A stretch of 42,000 nucleotides of DNA, taken from a virus. The stretch spans positions 1 through 42,000 of IMG/VR virus record IMGVR_UViG_3300035180_000489; one strand, 5' to 3'. Of the stretch, positions 33,403 through 39,207 are shown in pieces. The notes under the pieces were generated by a model. It ran no database searches and was not told where the DNA came from. It worked only from the letters and a program-made list of their open reading frames with translations. Made by a program: the position numbers and the translations under genes. The number at the start of each line of letters is the position of its first letter. Positions within the stretch are counted from its first letter, which is position 1.

Positions 33403-34026
33403 TTACTCGGAGATTCCGTGTGGAAGTTCACCGGCTTTTAGCTTACGAGTCACCCAAGACTTAAACCATCCTTGAAAATCGTCCCAACTGATCTGGACTC
33501 GACAGTTGAACGTTCCGTAAAGACTCCCGTCTAGAGGCGGTAGGAATAACGAACCAGTTGTGACCACATGCCACGAACCGTGGTTCTGTCGGTAAACGAG
33601 GACTGGAAGCTCTTTGTTGGGCAAGGCAGCTTTAACAGTCTGTGCCCACCACGTATTGATAGAAAGCGCTTCCTGGCGCTTTACCTCAATACTCATGCCA
33701 AACGTATGGCTGAGATCATTTCCTCCAACAGCAGATTGGTTTTGATTACGCTGGATACAGGTGAACGCTTTGTTGCACATAGCTTCAGAAAAACCTTCAG
33801 CTTTCATGCAAGTGAAAAGAATGTAATTTAACGCCTTATAGATCTCGCGTTCACCTTGAGCACCTTTTTGTCGTGCTCCCGCATGTGAGATTTTGCGAAC
33901 TGGCGCTGATGGTCGAATGACAGGCGACGAAGCAGGCCCGCCAATTACCGCGGGAGGAAGTGCAATCTTTGGTCCGTCCGCACACTTGCAAGGTCCCCAG
34001 GACGGGCAGACAAGACATTTCGTCAT
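33403..34026 (-). CDS. PD-(D/E)XK nuclease, Holliday junction resolvase-like
   Basis: This 207-residue product starts at the ATG at 34026, which overlaps the upstream stop (ATGA). Cys4, Cys7, Cys13 and Cys15 (CLVCPSWGPCKC) form a possible metal site. The nuclease core is GAQGEREIYKALNYI with Glu59/Glu61, then RNQNQSAVGGNDLS with Asp104, and SIEVKRQE with Glu114 and Lys116. WWAQTV and ELPVLVYRQNHGSW follow. This order matches phage resolvase-like nucleases. It may process branched DNA before packaging. The gene stands in the middle of the early-to-late transition of the minus arm. Confidence 0.8.
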   Translation of the reverse strand: MTKCLVCPSWGPCKCADGPKIALPPAVIGGPASSPVIRPSAPVRKISHAGARQKGAQGEREIYKALNYILFTCMKAEGFSEAMCNKAFTCIQRNQNQSAVGGNDLSHTFGMSIEVKRQEALSINTWWAQTVKAALPNKELPVLVYRQNHGSWHVVTTGSLFLPPLDGSLYGTFNCRVQISWDDFQGWFKSWVTRKLKAGELPHGISE

Positions 34027-34238
34027 GACCGCTTCTCTTCGCGTTTCGTGAACCAACGTCTCAAAGCATACCCTCGCACAAGAGACCAGATGGTACACCA
34101 GATTGTAATCTCTAGAGCGATCGTGGCTACCGAGAAATGGAGCCAGCGGAGAGTGAGTTCGGCGATAAGCCAGCTTCCGACGAAACCGATGGTGGTATTA
34201 GAACAGACTTCAATGATGGTGTGTCTACGGGATTGCAT
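34023..34238 (-). CDS. Small two-helix membrane protein (DUF7220-like)
   Basis: In this 71-residue protein QSRRHTIIEVCSNTTIGFVGSWLIAELTLRWL and IALEITIWCTIWSLVRGYALRRWF give two membrane segments with the pattern Q.R....E...N...GF and S..R.Y.LRR.F. This is widespread in phages and is named DUF7220 as far as I recall. AAGGA lies six bases before the ATG. Its first 112 bases overlap the end of the upstream gene in another frame. Function unknown. Confidence 0.72.
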   Translation of the reverse strand: MQSRRHTIIEVCSNTTIGFVGSWLIAELTLRWLHFSVATIALEITIWCTIWSLVRGYALRRWFTKREEKRS

Positions 34239-34498
34239 TCTATGTCCTTTATGTTATTGAACACATGGGCTCGATCTTCCTCACGCATCTCAATGAAACG
34301 AGCGAGACTATCAATTGCTTCTTGAACGTCCCGGTTTTGATCCTTGCCAGCACCACGTCCACCCGCCACAAGTAATTTCTTGACAGCGTGCGCGATACTC
34401 GGATTCGTCACATCGAAGAGTTCGAGGACCCGATATACGTCTATCGATTGCAAGTGGGATGTATTTTTGAAGTAGTGGCCGTGAGGGCGGTGGGACAT
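34127..34498 (-). CDS. Conserved phage protein of unknown function (helical, K/R-rich core)
   Basis: In this 123-residue product the core HYFKNTSHLQSIDVYRVLELFDVTNPSIAHAVKKLLVAGGRGAGKDQNRDVQEAIDSLARFIEM is a well-conserved phage sequence: a helix, then HAVKKLL, GRGAGKD and a final amphipathic helix. GRGAGKD looks like a P-loop but lacks the rest of an ATPase. The ATG at 34498 has GGAG nine bases upstream; longer versions need a TTG start. The last third overlaps the next gene. Confidence 0.75.
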   Translation of the reverse strand: MSHRPHGHYFKNTSHLQSIDVYRVLELFDVTNPSIAHAVKKLLVAGGRGAGKDQNRDVQEAIDSLARFIEMREEDRAHVFNNIKDIECNPVDTPSLKSVLIPPSVSSEAGLSPNSLSAGSISR

Positions 34499-34567
34499 TA
34501 TCGAGAGCTCCAAATAAGGACGATTGTTCAAGATCAGAAAACTTCGAGTCTTGTGTTCCAACGATAT

Positions 34568-35203
34568 TCATTTATACGCCTTTCGGTATCTAACGCTTAA
34601 AACGGATCCTACTATGAGGTAGACCCATATCGGAAGCTCAGGCACGGGCGCGCACACGTAATACAGCCCACCGCCGTATATTGGTGCAGACATGAAAATA
34701 GGCGGCGCCGCAAAAGATTCTTGAGGAATCGTGTCTACTTCAGGAGGAGTTTCAAAGACCGACGGTGTTTCGGGCAACCCGAGCACAGGCTCGGCCGGGT
34801 ACTCCTGCACCAATACCGGCGCCGTAAACTCTTTAGCGGCTGTAATAGGCGTCAATTCAAATAGATTGCCACAGATCGCAGCGTACCCATAAGCTCGCCC
34901 GTTGACAAAGAAGACCATCGCTCCTTGCCAGTCTTTTTCGGACCAAGTCTTACGAGTCATGATACGGCAATAGCTACCGCTACCGAAGTTCATGTTTCGT
35001 AAGGTTGACTCGTACGTGAAGACTCCCTCGCTGACCACATTGTCGCGTGTGATTCGAATCTTGTCAGCAAACTGTCGCGCATTGAATTGACGAATAAGTT
35101 CGGCTTGATCGGGTACAGGTACTTGCTTCGCTACAGCTTGCTCGATCGCCATTATAGAGCGATGGCTGCCAGGGTGATCCCACTCGCAAGTATCTAGAAT
35201 CAT
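34568..35203 (-). CDS. MHFG-like protein with PEP-CTERM-type C-terminal anchor
   Basis: In this 211-residue protein residues of about 50 to 120 read IRITRDNV, LRNMNFGSGSYCRIMTRKTW, AMVFFVNGRAYGYAAICGNLFELT. I recall a family called MHFG PEP-CTERM proteins with ITRDG, LRDMHFG.G..C..VTR..W, VY and V..CRNV..V in this order; here MNFG replaces MHFG. A Pro-rich linker follows. The C-terminus VPELPIWVYLIVGSVLSVRYRKAYK is a PEP-CTERM-like signal: VPE, a hydrophobic helix and basic residues. No signal peptide is visible at the N-terminus, so export is doubtful and it may be a tail-anchored inner membrane protein. The start overlaps the upstream stop (ATGA). Confidence 0.7.
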   Translation of the reverse strand: MILDTCEWDHPGSHRSIMAIEQAVAKQVPVPDQAELIRQFNARQFADKIRITRDNVVSEGVFTYESTLRNMNFGSGSYCRIMTRKTWSEKDWQGAMVFFVNGRAYGYAAICGNLFELTPITAAKEFTAPVLVQEYPAEPVLGLPETPSVFETPPEVDTIPQESFAAPPIFMSAPIYGGGLYYVCAPVPELPIWVYLIVGSVLSVRYRKAYK

Positions 35204-35424
35204 GGCGTTCCTGTAAATGCTAGCACAGGAGTGAAATGCCGTAGCAAATCCACTTGGGACTGAGGTTTCAGAAATGTATTATCGGGCATCCACAATCGTA
35301 CGTGAACCCCGTTCAATTTGAGTGCGTCGTGTATCACCTTTATTACCTCAAGATTGGAATGGGTGATCGTTTCGAGCTTAGGCCCTTTCGGGCTAATTCG
35401 AATAAAGGTAACGCGGTAAATCAT
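35200..35424 (-). CDS. Small hypothetical phage protein
   Basis: This 74-residue product starts at the ATG at 35424, which overlaps the upstream stop by four bases. A longer frame upstream is the shadow of that gene. The sequence MIYRVTFIRISPKGPKLETITHSNLEVIKVIHDALKLNGVHVRLWMPDNTF suggests a small alpha/beta fold: two strands, a helix and another strand. I do not recognise the family. Confidence 0.65.
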   Translation of the reverse strand: MIYRVTFIRISPKGPKLETITHSNLEVIKVIHDALKLNGVHVRLWMPDNTFLKPQSQVDLLRHFTPVLAFTGTP

Positions 35425-35639
35425 GCTCCTGCCTGACGTGCTGCTACGCACCCCGCATTTGAGCATGTCGGGCCGCATGAGTGGACATCGTTGCGCATTC
35501 GGGCAAGATCGGCAGCGAGCGCCAGTTCCGCTGCGGCGTGGCGTGCGTCGCGATGACCCATCTGGTAGTCCATGTCGCGGGCGATACTCTCGACGATCTG
35601 GCGGCTGGGCAAGTTCAGGATTTGTTCGGGCAAGTTCAT
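35421..35639 (-). CDS. Small hypothetical phage protein with C-terminal cysteines
   Basis: In this 72-residue protein a helical part (MNLPEQILNLPSRQIVESIARDMDYQMGHRDARHAAAELALAADLARMRND) is followed by HSCGPTCSNAGCVAARQ, with three cysteines in a spacing that could bind a metal. GGAAA/AGAGAGG lies before the ATG. Function unknown. Confidence 0.65.
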   Translation of the reverse strand: MNLPEQILNLPSRQIVESIARDMDYQMGHRDARHAAAELALAADLARMRNDVHSCGPTCSNAGCVAARQAGA

Positions 35640-35677
35640 ACGTTTCCTCTCTATTCACCAGACGCCTAACCATTCGT

Positions 35678-35980
35678 TCAACTAGACGCCCGGCAGGTCG
35701 TATTTCCGCTCACGCGACTCTCTATCTCGAGCGCCATGAACTCTAGGAGCATGAACCGCACGGGCATCGCGTCACGGTCGTAGCTGTCACGGTTAAGATA
35801 CAGCATTCCGCCCAATGGGACCTTTAAGCCAATTAGCAGATTTTTCATTTCCTCGCTGTGATCCGGATCGAATAGGTGCCTAGTAGCGATACAGATGAAC
35901 TCACATTCGATGTCGCCTTTGGTTTCGCTGTCGAGCGAGTCGGCGATCGTGCGGAGTTTTTCGGGTGTCAGTAAATTCAT
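35678..35980 (-). CDS. Small hypothetical phage protein
   Basis: This 100-residue product starts at the ATG at 35980 (MNLLTPEKLRTIADSLDSE), a common opening of small phage proteins; the frame upstream of it looks non-coding. It continues IECEFICIATRHLFDPDHSEEMKNLLIGLKVPLGGMLYLN and ends MLLEFMALEIESRV. The ribosome site is weak (GAAAG). The 128 bases upstream hold no other gene I can support. Function unknown. Confidence 0.55.
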   Translation of the reverse strand: MNLLTPEKLRTIADSLDSETKGDIECEFICIATRHLFDPDHSEEMKNLLIGLKVPLGGMLYLNRDSYDRDAMPVRFMLLEFMALEIESRVSGNTTCRASS

Positions 35981-36108
35981 ACGAGCACTTTCTTGCGTGG
36001 ACGCGCACCTCGTTTGGACTGCTGTTATCAGATGGGTGAGATTTGACCGCCTCAAGCGCAGCCTCAGTTCTGTAGCCAGATCATCGCTGACTCTCCAGTT
36101 ACCACACT

Positions 36109-36378
36109 CTAAGAAGCTACTGAGACAGGGACGTCCTTTATTGGAGGATTATATTTGAGACGATCAATGTCCTGTTGGAGGCGTTTATCGCGCTCTGTAA
36201 GCATCTTAGAGACAGCCGTGTGGAATTCCGCGAACTTCTTGTGATGCAGTTGGTCTTTCCTGCACTCCTCAAGCGCCGCCACCGCAAGATGAAGCGCCGT
36301 CGGTTCTGACTTACGATGCCACCAACGGACAGGCTTCGCTAGTTTGTAATCTTCAATACCTAAACTATATTCCAGCAT
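36109..36378 (-). CDS. Small hypothetical helical protein
   Basis: This 89-residue protein has a central amphipathic helix (EPTALHLAVAALEECRKDQLHHKKFAEFHTAVSKMLTERDKRLQQDIDRL) and a short C-terminal tail. No motif is recognised. It lies 12 bases from the upstream gene, so both are likely in one transcript. Confidence 0.6.
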   Translation of the reverse strand: MLEYSLGIEDYKLAKPVRWWHRKSEPTALHLAVAALEECRKDQLHHKKFAEFHTAVSKMLTERDKRLQQDIDRLKYNPPIKDVPVSVAS

Positions 36379-36390
36379 CGTGATCTCCCG

Positions 36391-36594
36391 TTATTTTGAG
36401 GATTCAACCAGAGCGTCGTATCTCAGAGCCTTCGCAGCGAACTGCTTTGCCTTGACTTCACGCACTTCTCGACTGGGACCGATGGTCTGCCGGAAGTCGT
36501 AGAACTTCTTCTGGGCCTCATCATCTAGAAGCCACACTACGCTATTTCGGCAGTTCTGAGCCCACGTAGCGTACACACGTTGTAGAGCAGTCAT
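36391..36594 (-). CDS. Small hypothetical basic protein
   Basis: This 67-residue product is MTALQRVYATWAQNCRNSVVWLLDDEAQKKFYDFRQTIGPSREVREVKAKQFAAKALRYDALVESSK. It is helical and basic, and no family is recognised. Its leader carries a 10-bp hairpin close to the start codon. Confidence 0.6.
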   Translation of the reverse strand: MTALQRVYATWAQNCRNSVVWLLDDEAQKKFYDFRQTIGPSREVREVKAKQFAAKALRYDALVESSK

Positions 36595-36602
36595 CTAAAC
36601 TC

Positions 36603-36640
36603 CCGAAGTTGTTATACGTTACTGTAGCGCACAACTTCGG
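36603..36640 (-). promoter_or_regulatory. Leader hairpin before the gene at 36594
   Basis: CCGAAGTTGT (36603-36612) pairs with ACAACTTCGG (36631-36640) around an 18-base loop. No T run follows on either strand. The loop contains TATAAC on the minus strand, a possible -10 box with no good -35. The hairpin ends nine bases before the start codon, so it could affect ribosome access. Confidence 0.5.
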
Positions 36641-36660
36641 AGGTAAAGTATGAAATTTTA

Positions 36661-36728
36661 GTCAAAAAAGAAGCCCGACGCGAACAGTGGCAACTGCGGT
36701 TCCATGAGGAACTCTATGCGTCGGGCTT
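36661..36728 (-). terminator. Rho-independent terminator with branched loop
   Basis: On the minus strand AAGCCCGACGC pairs with GCGTCGGGCTT (11 perfect base pairs) and CTTTTTT follows. The 36-base loop contains two small hairpins, GTTCC-TCAT-GGAAC and CAGT-TGCC-ACTG, and the stop codon of the gene at 36714. It would end or reduce transcription after the first gene of the leftward arm. Confidence 0.8.
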
Positions 36729-36998
36729 GTTCAAAAGTTTGTCTACTATAAGCTCGATAATCATCACCCGCATGGATTTGTCATGTGGCCGAGCTATACG
36801 CGAAAAGATATTTAGAATTTCGACGAGATATTTCTGATCGCTCATTACCATGAGAGGTCCGATGGTGAAGTAATAGTCACACTTAGCCTTGTCATTGATA
36901 TCTAGGGCTGACCACATGCGTGAAGGCAGATTTTGGTCTTGCAAGCACTCCTGGAACTTCTCGTAGAGTTGCTTTCCTGAATGGATATCAGTGTCCAT
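36714..36998 (-). CDS. Hypothetical protein, first gene of the leftward arm
   Basis: This 94-residue protein (MDTDIHSGKQLYEKFQECLQDQNLPSRMWSALDINDKAKCDYYFTIGPLMVMSDQKYLVEILNIFSRIARPHDKSMRVMIIELIVDKLLNK) is helical and mixed in charge, with no recognised domain. CTAGGAG lies before the ATG, like the plus-strand genes. It is read from the promoter at 37033-37061 and ends in a terminator, so it can be made alone and early. Confidence 0.7.
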   Translation of the reverse strand: MDTDIHSGKQLYEKFQECLQDQNLPSRMWSALDINDKAKCDYYFTIGPLMVMSDQKYLVEILNIFSRIARPHDKSMRVMIIELIVDKLLNKPDA

Positions 36999-37032
36999 GG
37001 CGTAGTTCTCCTAGAACGGTTACTGGTAAGTT

Positions 37033-37061
37033 AGTATAGTGCAGAAGGTTAGAGGTTGCAA
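37033..37061 (-). promoter_or_regulatory. Sigma-70-type leftward promoter
   Basis: Read leftward: TTGCAA at 37061-37056, a 17-base spacer and TATACT at 37038-37033, followed by AACTTACC. The element is very similar to the terminase promoter (TTGCTG, 17, TATACT). It drives the gene at 36998 and probably the left arm. Confidence 0.82.
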
Positions 37062-37355
37062 GTTGACCTGACGAAAAGTATTTAGCTCGAGATCCTATAT
37101 GTAGAGGGAGATGTGAAATAGAGATAAGATAACCCGAGATCAGATAGGATATGAAGTAAGAAATGTTGTGAATTAAGAAAGGTCATGAATATAGGACGGA
37201 GGGTCAAAGTTGGTGAGAATGAGGTCGCGATCGCCAGCCCCGTTACATTCTGTTACTGATCAGGGTGACCTTGTATGCCAACTGGCTTGCCACTCGCACC
37301 GAACTGGCGTGCCAGAGTGGCGCCTCGTTCAGTTACATTGTTAAGAAGTGTAAAG

Positions 37356-37399
37356 AAGGGTTTACCCTTATACCAGTCACCTCCTGGTCCACCTATACT
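37356..37399 (+). promoter_or_regulatory. Probable rightward promoter: palindrome plus -10 box
   Basis: TATACT at 37394-37399 is a good -10 box but has no fair -35 at 15 to 19 bases. The 14-base palindrome AAGGGT-TT-ACCCTT (37356-37369) is centred about 43 bases before the expected start point. That is where an activator replacing the -35 contact would bind. This is inference from spacing. Confidence 0.5.
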
Positions 37400-37432
37400 A
37401 TATTTGTGGGTCCGGGGTGCATCGGGCCCTGT

Positions 37433-37456
37433 CGGTGTGGCAATTCCGCCACACCG
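37433..37456 (+). promoter_or_regulatory. Leader stem-loop before the gene at 37488
   Basis: CGGTGTGGC and GCCACACCG form a perfect 9-bp stem with the loop AATTCC in the 5' leader. No T run follows. The ribosome binding site TTCTAGGGG lies about 15 bases downstream. Confidence 0.7.
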
Positions 37457-37487
37457 GGTTTCCACTATCCTTCTAGGGGTAATTACC

Positions 37488-37928
37488 ATGTCGCAAATTT
37501 CCAACGTTCCTTCCGCTTCCAATCCAATCGTGGCGACTTTGCCACGTGTTCCGCGTGCTGGGGGACTGTGTGCCCAAGTGTGGGACATTTGCCACGCAGC
37601 AGCAAAAAAGGGCGCACCAATCCAGTCCAAGGAAATTAGTGGCATTTGTGCAACGCTTGGGCTAAATTTGAACAATTTTAAAATTGAGCGTTCCTGTTAC
37701 AATCGGTTCGTGGCGGGCGGGGGACAGTATGGGGCGCCCGCTGTTGTCGCGCAGGAACCACTTAGCATGTCGGACGTGTTGCTGTCCAACATGCTTGCAG
37801 CTCGCCCGGCGCCGGTGCTGCCCGTTGCAACGGAAATTACACCGGAGGTTCCGCAGGTAGCAGCGGAGGTTCCGCAGGTAGCAGCGGGCAAGGGCAAGGG
37901 CAAGGGCAAGGGCAGCAAAAAGCACTAA
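37488..37928 (+). CDS. Hypothetical protein, first gene of the rightward arm, with Lys-Gly tail
   Basis: This 146-residue product starts at the ATG at 37488, preceded by TCTAGGGG; the open frame further up is not coding. The N-terminal half (LPRVPRAGGLCAQVWDICHAAAKKGAPIQSKEISGICATLGLNLNNFKIERSCYNRFVAG) looks like a winged or homeodomain-like DNA-binding fold. The linker contains two copies of EVPQVAA, and the end is GKGKGKGKGSKKH, a basic tail. DNA binding is likely but unproven. Confidence 0.75.
   Translation: MSQISNVPSASNPIVATLPRVPRAGGLCAQVWDICHAAAKKGAPIQSKEISGICATLGLNLNNFKIERSCYNRFVAGGGQYGAPAVVAQEPLSMSDVLLSNMLAARPAPVLPVATEITPEVPQVAAEVPQVAAGKGKGKGKGSKKH
37844..37913 (+). repeat. Tandem 21-base repeat and GGGCAA hexamer repeat inside the gene at 37488
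   Basis: Two adjacent 21-base units encode EVPQVAA twice (37844-37885). They are followed by about four GGGCAA hexamers that encode the Gly-Lys tail. Both tracts are in frame and could change length by slippage. Confidence 0.85.
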
Positions 37929-37944
37929 TCCGGTGCATCCCAGC

Positions 37945-37974
37945 TAAGGGTAAACCCGCAAGGGTTTACCCTTA
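37945..37974 (+). promoter_or_regulatory. Intergenic 13-bp stem-loop with GCAA tetraloop
   Basis: TAAGGGTAAACCC and GGGTTTACCCTTA pair perfectly around GCAA. The right arm repeats the palindrome at 37356-37369. ATTCCTTCC follows, so it is a poor terminator. It precedes the small gene at 37994 by 19 bases. Confidence 0.75.
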
Positions 37975-37993
37975 ATTCCTTCCAGGAGAAATC

Positions 37994-38083
37994 ATGCTCG
38001 CAACTATCGTCGTTGTTGTCACGTCCATCGAGGTCCTGCTGGTCATCGGTGCTTTGTATCAATACTCCGCGCATCGGAGGTAG
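37994..38083 (+). CDS. 29-residue single-span membrane peptide
   Basis: The product MLATIVVVVTSIEVLLVIGALYQYSAHRR is almost entirely one hydrophobic helix with a basic end. AGGAG lies six bases before the ATG. It stands in the rightward operon between two hairpins. Such micro-proteins in early phage regions often act on host membrane proteins, but nothing specific can be said. Confidence 0.65.
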   Translation: MLATIVVVVTSIEVLLVIGALYQYSAHRR

Positions 38084-38085
38084 AC

Positions 38086-38112
38086 AAAAAAATCCAAACC
38101 TGTGGGTTTGGA
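38086..38112 (-). terminator. Terminator facing leftward (antisense to the operon)
   Basis: On the minus strand TCCAAACC pairs with GGTTTGGA (8 bp, 4-base loop) and is followed by seven T. On the plus strand the A run precedes the hairpin, so it terminates only leftward transcripts. It would stop antisense RNA from entering the control region. Confidence 0.65.
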
Positions 38113-38137
38113 AGATGCGATAATTTTGTCGCATCTT
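38112..38137 (+). promoter_or_regulatory. Leader stem-loop before the gene at 38166
   Basis: AAGATGCGA and TCGCATCTT form a 9-bp stem with an 8-base loop (TAATTTTG), directly next to the leftward terminator. GTCTAGGAG follows before the start codon. Confidence 0.7.
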
Positions 38138-38165
38138 GGAAGCCCACTCTGTCTAGGAGAGCAAC

Positions 38166-38510
38166 ATGGTATCCCGTTGGAACAAAAATCGGCTATCGGA
38201 TCCGCATCATCCGAACTGGAACGCGCACTCGCCCGCAGTCAAGCAACTGCTAGGACTGGAACCGACACAAAAACTTCCCAAGGAGGGCATGTCCGCACGC
38301 ATCGTGGAAGGCATCAAGATTTGGGTAACGCCTTACATCCCGACAATGAGCATCAATCGTTGGACCGGAAAGACAGTGCTGGTCAAGACCAGCAAGCACC
38401 GCGTGATGGGGCAATGCCCGCAGTGCAATCGCGAAATGTCCGCCGGGCGTCTGTTTCAACACGTCTGCACCGGAACCAAGCAACAAAAGCTGGACATCCG
38501 AGAGCTCTGA
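38166..38510 (+). CDS. Hypothetical protein with zinc-binding CxxC...HxC motif
   Basis: In this 114-residue protein the C-terminal part contains Cys84 and Cys87 (CPQC), His99 and Cys101 (FQHVC), a probable zinc ribbon. The N-terminal part is basic (MVSRWNKNRLSDPHHPNW) with no known domain. CTAGGAG lies seven bases before the ATG. It may bind nucleic acid or a host protein. Family unknown. Confidence 0.75.
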   Translation: MVSRWNKNRLSDPHHPNWNAHSPAVKQLLGLEPTQKLPKEGMSARIVEGIKIWVTPYIPTMSINRWTGKTVLVKTSKHRVMGQCPQCNREMSAGRLFQHVCTGTKQQKLDIREL

Positions 38511-38511
38511 A

Positions 38512-38625
38512 ATGGACTGCTGTACGCAATTTGTCCAATATCAACGCTTCTGCGCGAAGTGGCACATCCAACCTCAAGGATTTGCTCACTTTGTCGTCGA
38601 TGTGTTTCCTTTCACAATCTTCTAG
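38512..38625 (+). CDS. Possible 37-residue peptide
   Basis: The product MDCCTQFVQYQRFCAKWHIQPQGFAHFVVDVFPFTIF starts one base after the upstream stop. Its stop TAG lies inside the TAGGAG ribosome site of the next gene, a compact arrangement. It has no clear ribosome site of its own, so coupling to the upstream gene would be needed. Moderate to low confidence. Confidence 0.4.
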   Translation: MDCCTQFVQYQRFCAKWHIQPQGFAHFVVDVFPFTIF

Positions 38626-38633
38626 GAGTTAAG

Positions 38634-38837
38634 ATGAAACTGCAACACGCGATAGACAGAGCAATCGAAATCAGCAAGGAAGAAAAATGCACGCAGCATG
38701 TCAATGCCACCGTGCGTCTGACGCTTGAGGACAACGGAAAGTTCGAGGCAAAAATCCGGTACGATATTTCTGACTGGTTCTCCAGCGACGCAACAGTCTA
38801 CTCTGCGACCAACGGGTACGGAGAGCGGACTTACTGA
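38634..38837 (+). CDS. Small hypothetical acidic/basic mixed protein
   Basis: This 67-residue product starts at the ATG with TTCTAGGAG upstream (MKLQHAIDRAIEISKEEKCTQHVNATVRLTLEDNGKFEAKIRYDISDWFSSDATVYSATNGYGERTY). A helix followed by a beta meander is likely. No family is recognised. Confidence 0.72.
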   Translation: MKLQHAIDRAIEISKEEKCTQHVNATVRLTLEDNGKFEAKIRYDISDWFSSDATVYSATNGYGERTY

Positions 38838-38853
38838 TAACCACACTGGTTCG

Positions 38854-39004
38854 GTCCGCGACGTCGGGAGACGTCGCTTGACTACAATTCCAAATTCGTA
38901 TTGGACTTCAGACGCGTGAGCGTCTGAAGTCGTTGATAACTCTCAAATGACTGGTGGCATTTGAGCGAAAATCTGAGCATCATATTCCAAAATTAAATTT
39001 GGAA
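38854..39004 (+). repeat. Array of four hairpins in a non-coding stretch
   Basis: Perfect stems follow one another: GCGACGTC/GACGTCGC (8 bp, 38858-38877); GACTTCAGACGC/GCGTCTGAAGTC (12 bp, GTGA loop, 38904-38931); CTCAAATG/CATTTGAG (8 bp, 38942-38965); TTCCAAA/TTTGGAA (7 bp, 38985-39004). None is followed by a T run. A GCGGAC/GTCCGC pair (38825 and 38854) may form a further stem. The array could be a structured RNA, a set of processing sites or a protein-binding region. Confidence 0.7.
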
Positions 39005-39207
39005 ACGACGCACGACTAAGTTACGAAAATAATTGTAGCATGTGATGCAAAATCGTGCAAGCGATTGACTAAATGAAGTTTTTGTCGTGATAGTTCACAT
39101 GACGGTTAAATGTTCATGTTTTTATCGGACGAATCGATTTTACCCCCGATTTAGCAGGTAGTTAGTATAGATAATATATGTATATATAAGATAAAATGCT
39201 GGTTTGC
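39005..39207. other. AT-rich gene-free stretch
   Basis: No gene is visible. It contains AGTTAGTATAG at 39160-39170, a word shared with other control regions, and the AT-rich run ATAATATATGTATATATAAGATAAAAT at 39171-39197 (in two parts). A promoter in either direction or a duplex-unwinding element of an origin is possible, but no -35 box is convincing. Confidence 0.4.

Larger units (their letters stand above)
36999..37487. other. Divergent control region between the two transcription arms
   Basis: No gene is convincing in these 489 bases. They hold the leftward promoter, then a strongly purine-skewed stretch (in 37101-37230 I count 43 G and 9 C on the plus strand). Next come GTTACATT at 37242 and 37332, the palindrome AAGGGTTTACCCTT, a TATACT box and a leader hairpin for the gene at 37488. 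An origin of replication is possible but no iterons or DnaA boxes are evident. Confidence 0.6.

Noticed and set aside
34349-34369. GRGAGKD as a P-loop ATPase motif
   Set aside because: There is no Walker B or nucleotide-binding fold around it, and the protein is only 123 residues and all helical.
34311-34571. Reading frame that overlaps the upstream stop by ATGA and could be a gene of 86 residues
   Set aside because: The frame beside it encodes a conserved phage protein over the same bases, and this product has no protein-like pattern after the first 30 residues.
37253-37675. Minus-strand frame of 140 residues over the control region
   Set aside because: It covers the leader and first half of the rightward gene, with no ribosome site and no recognisable sequence.
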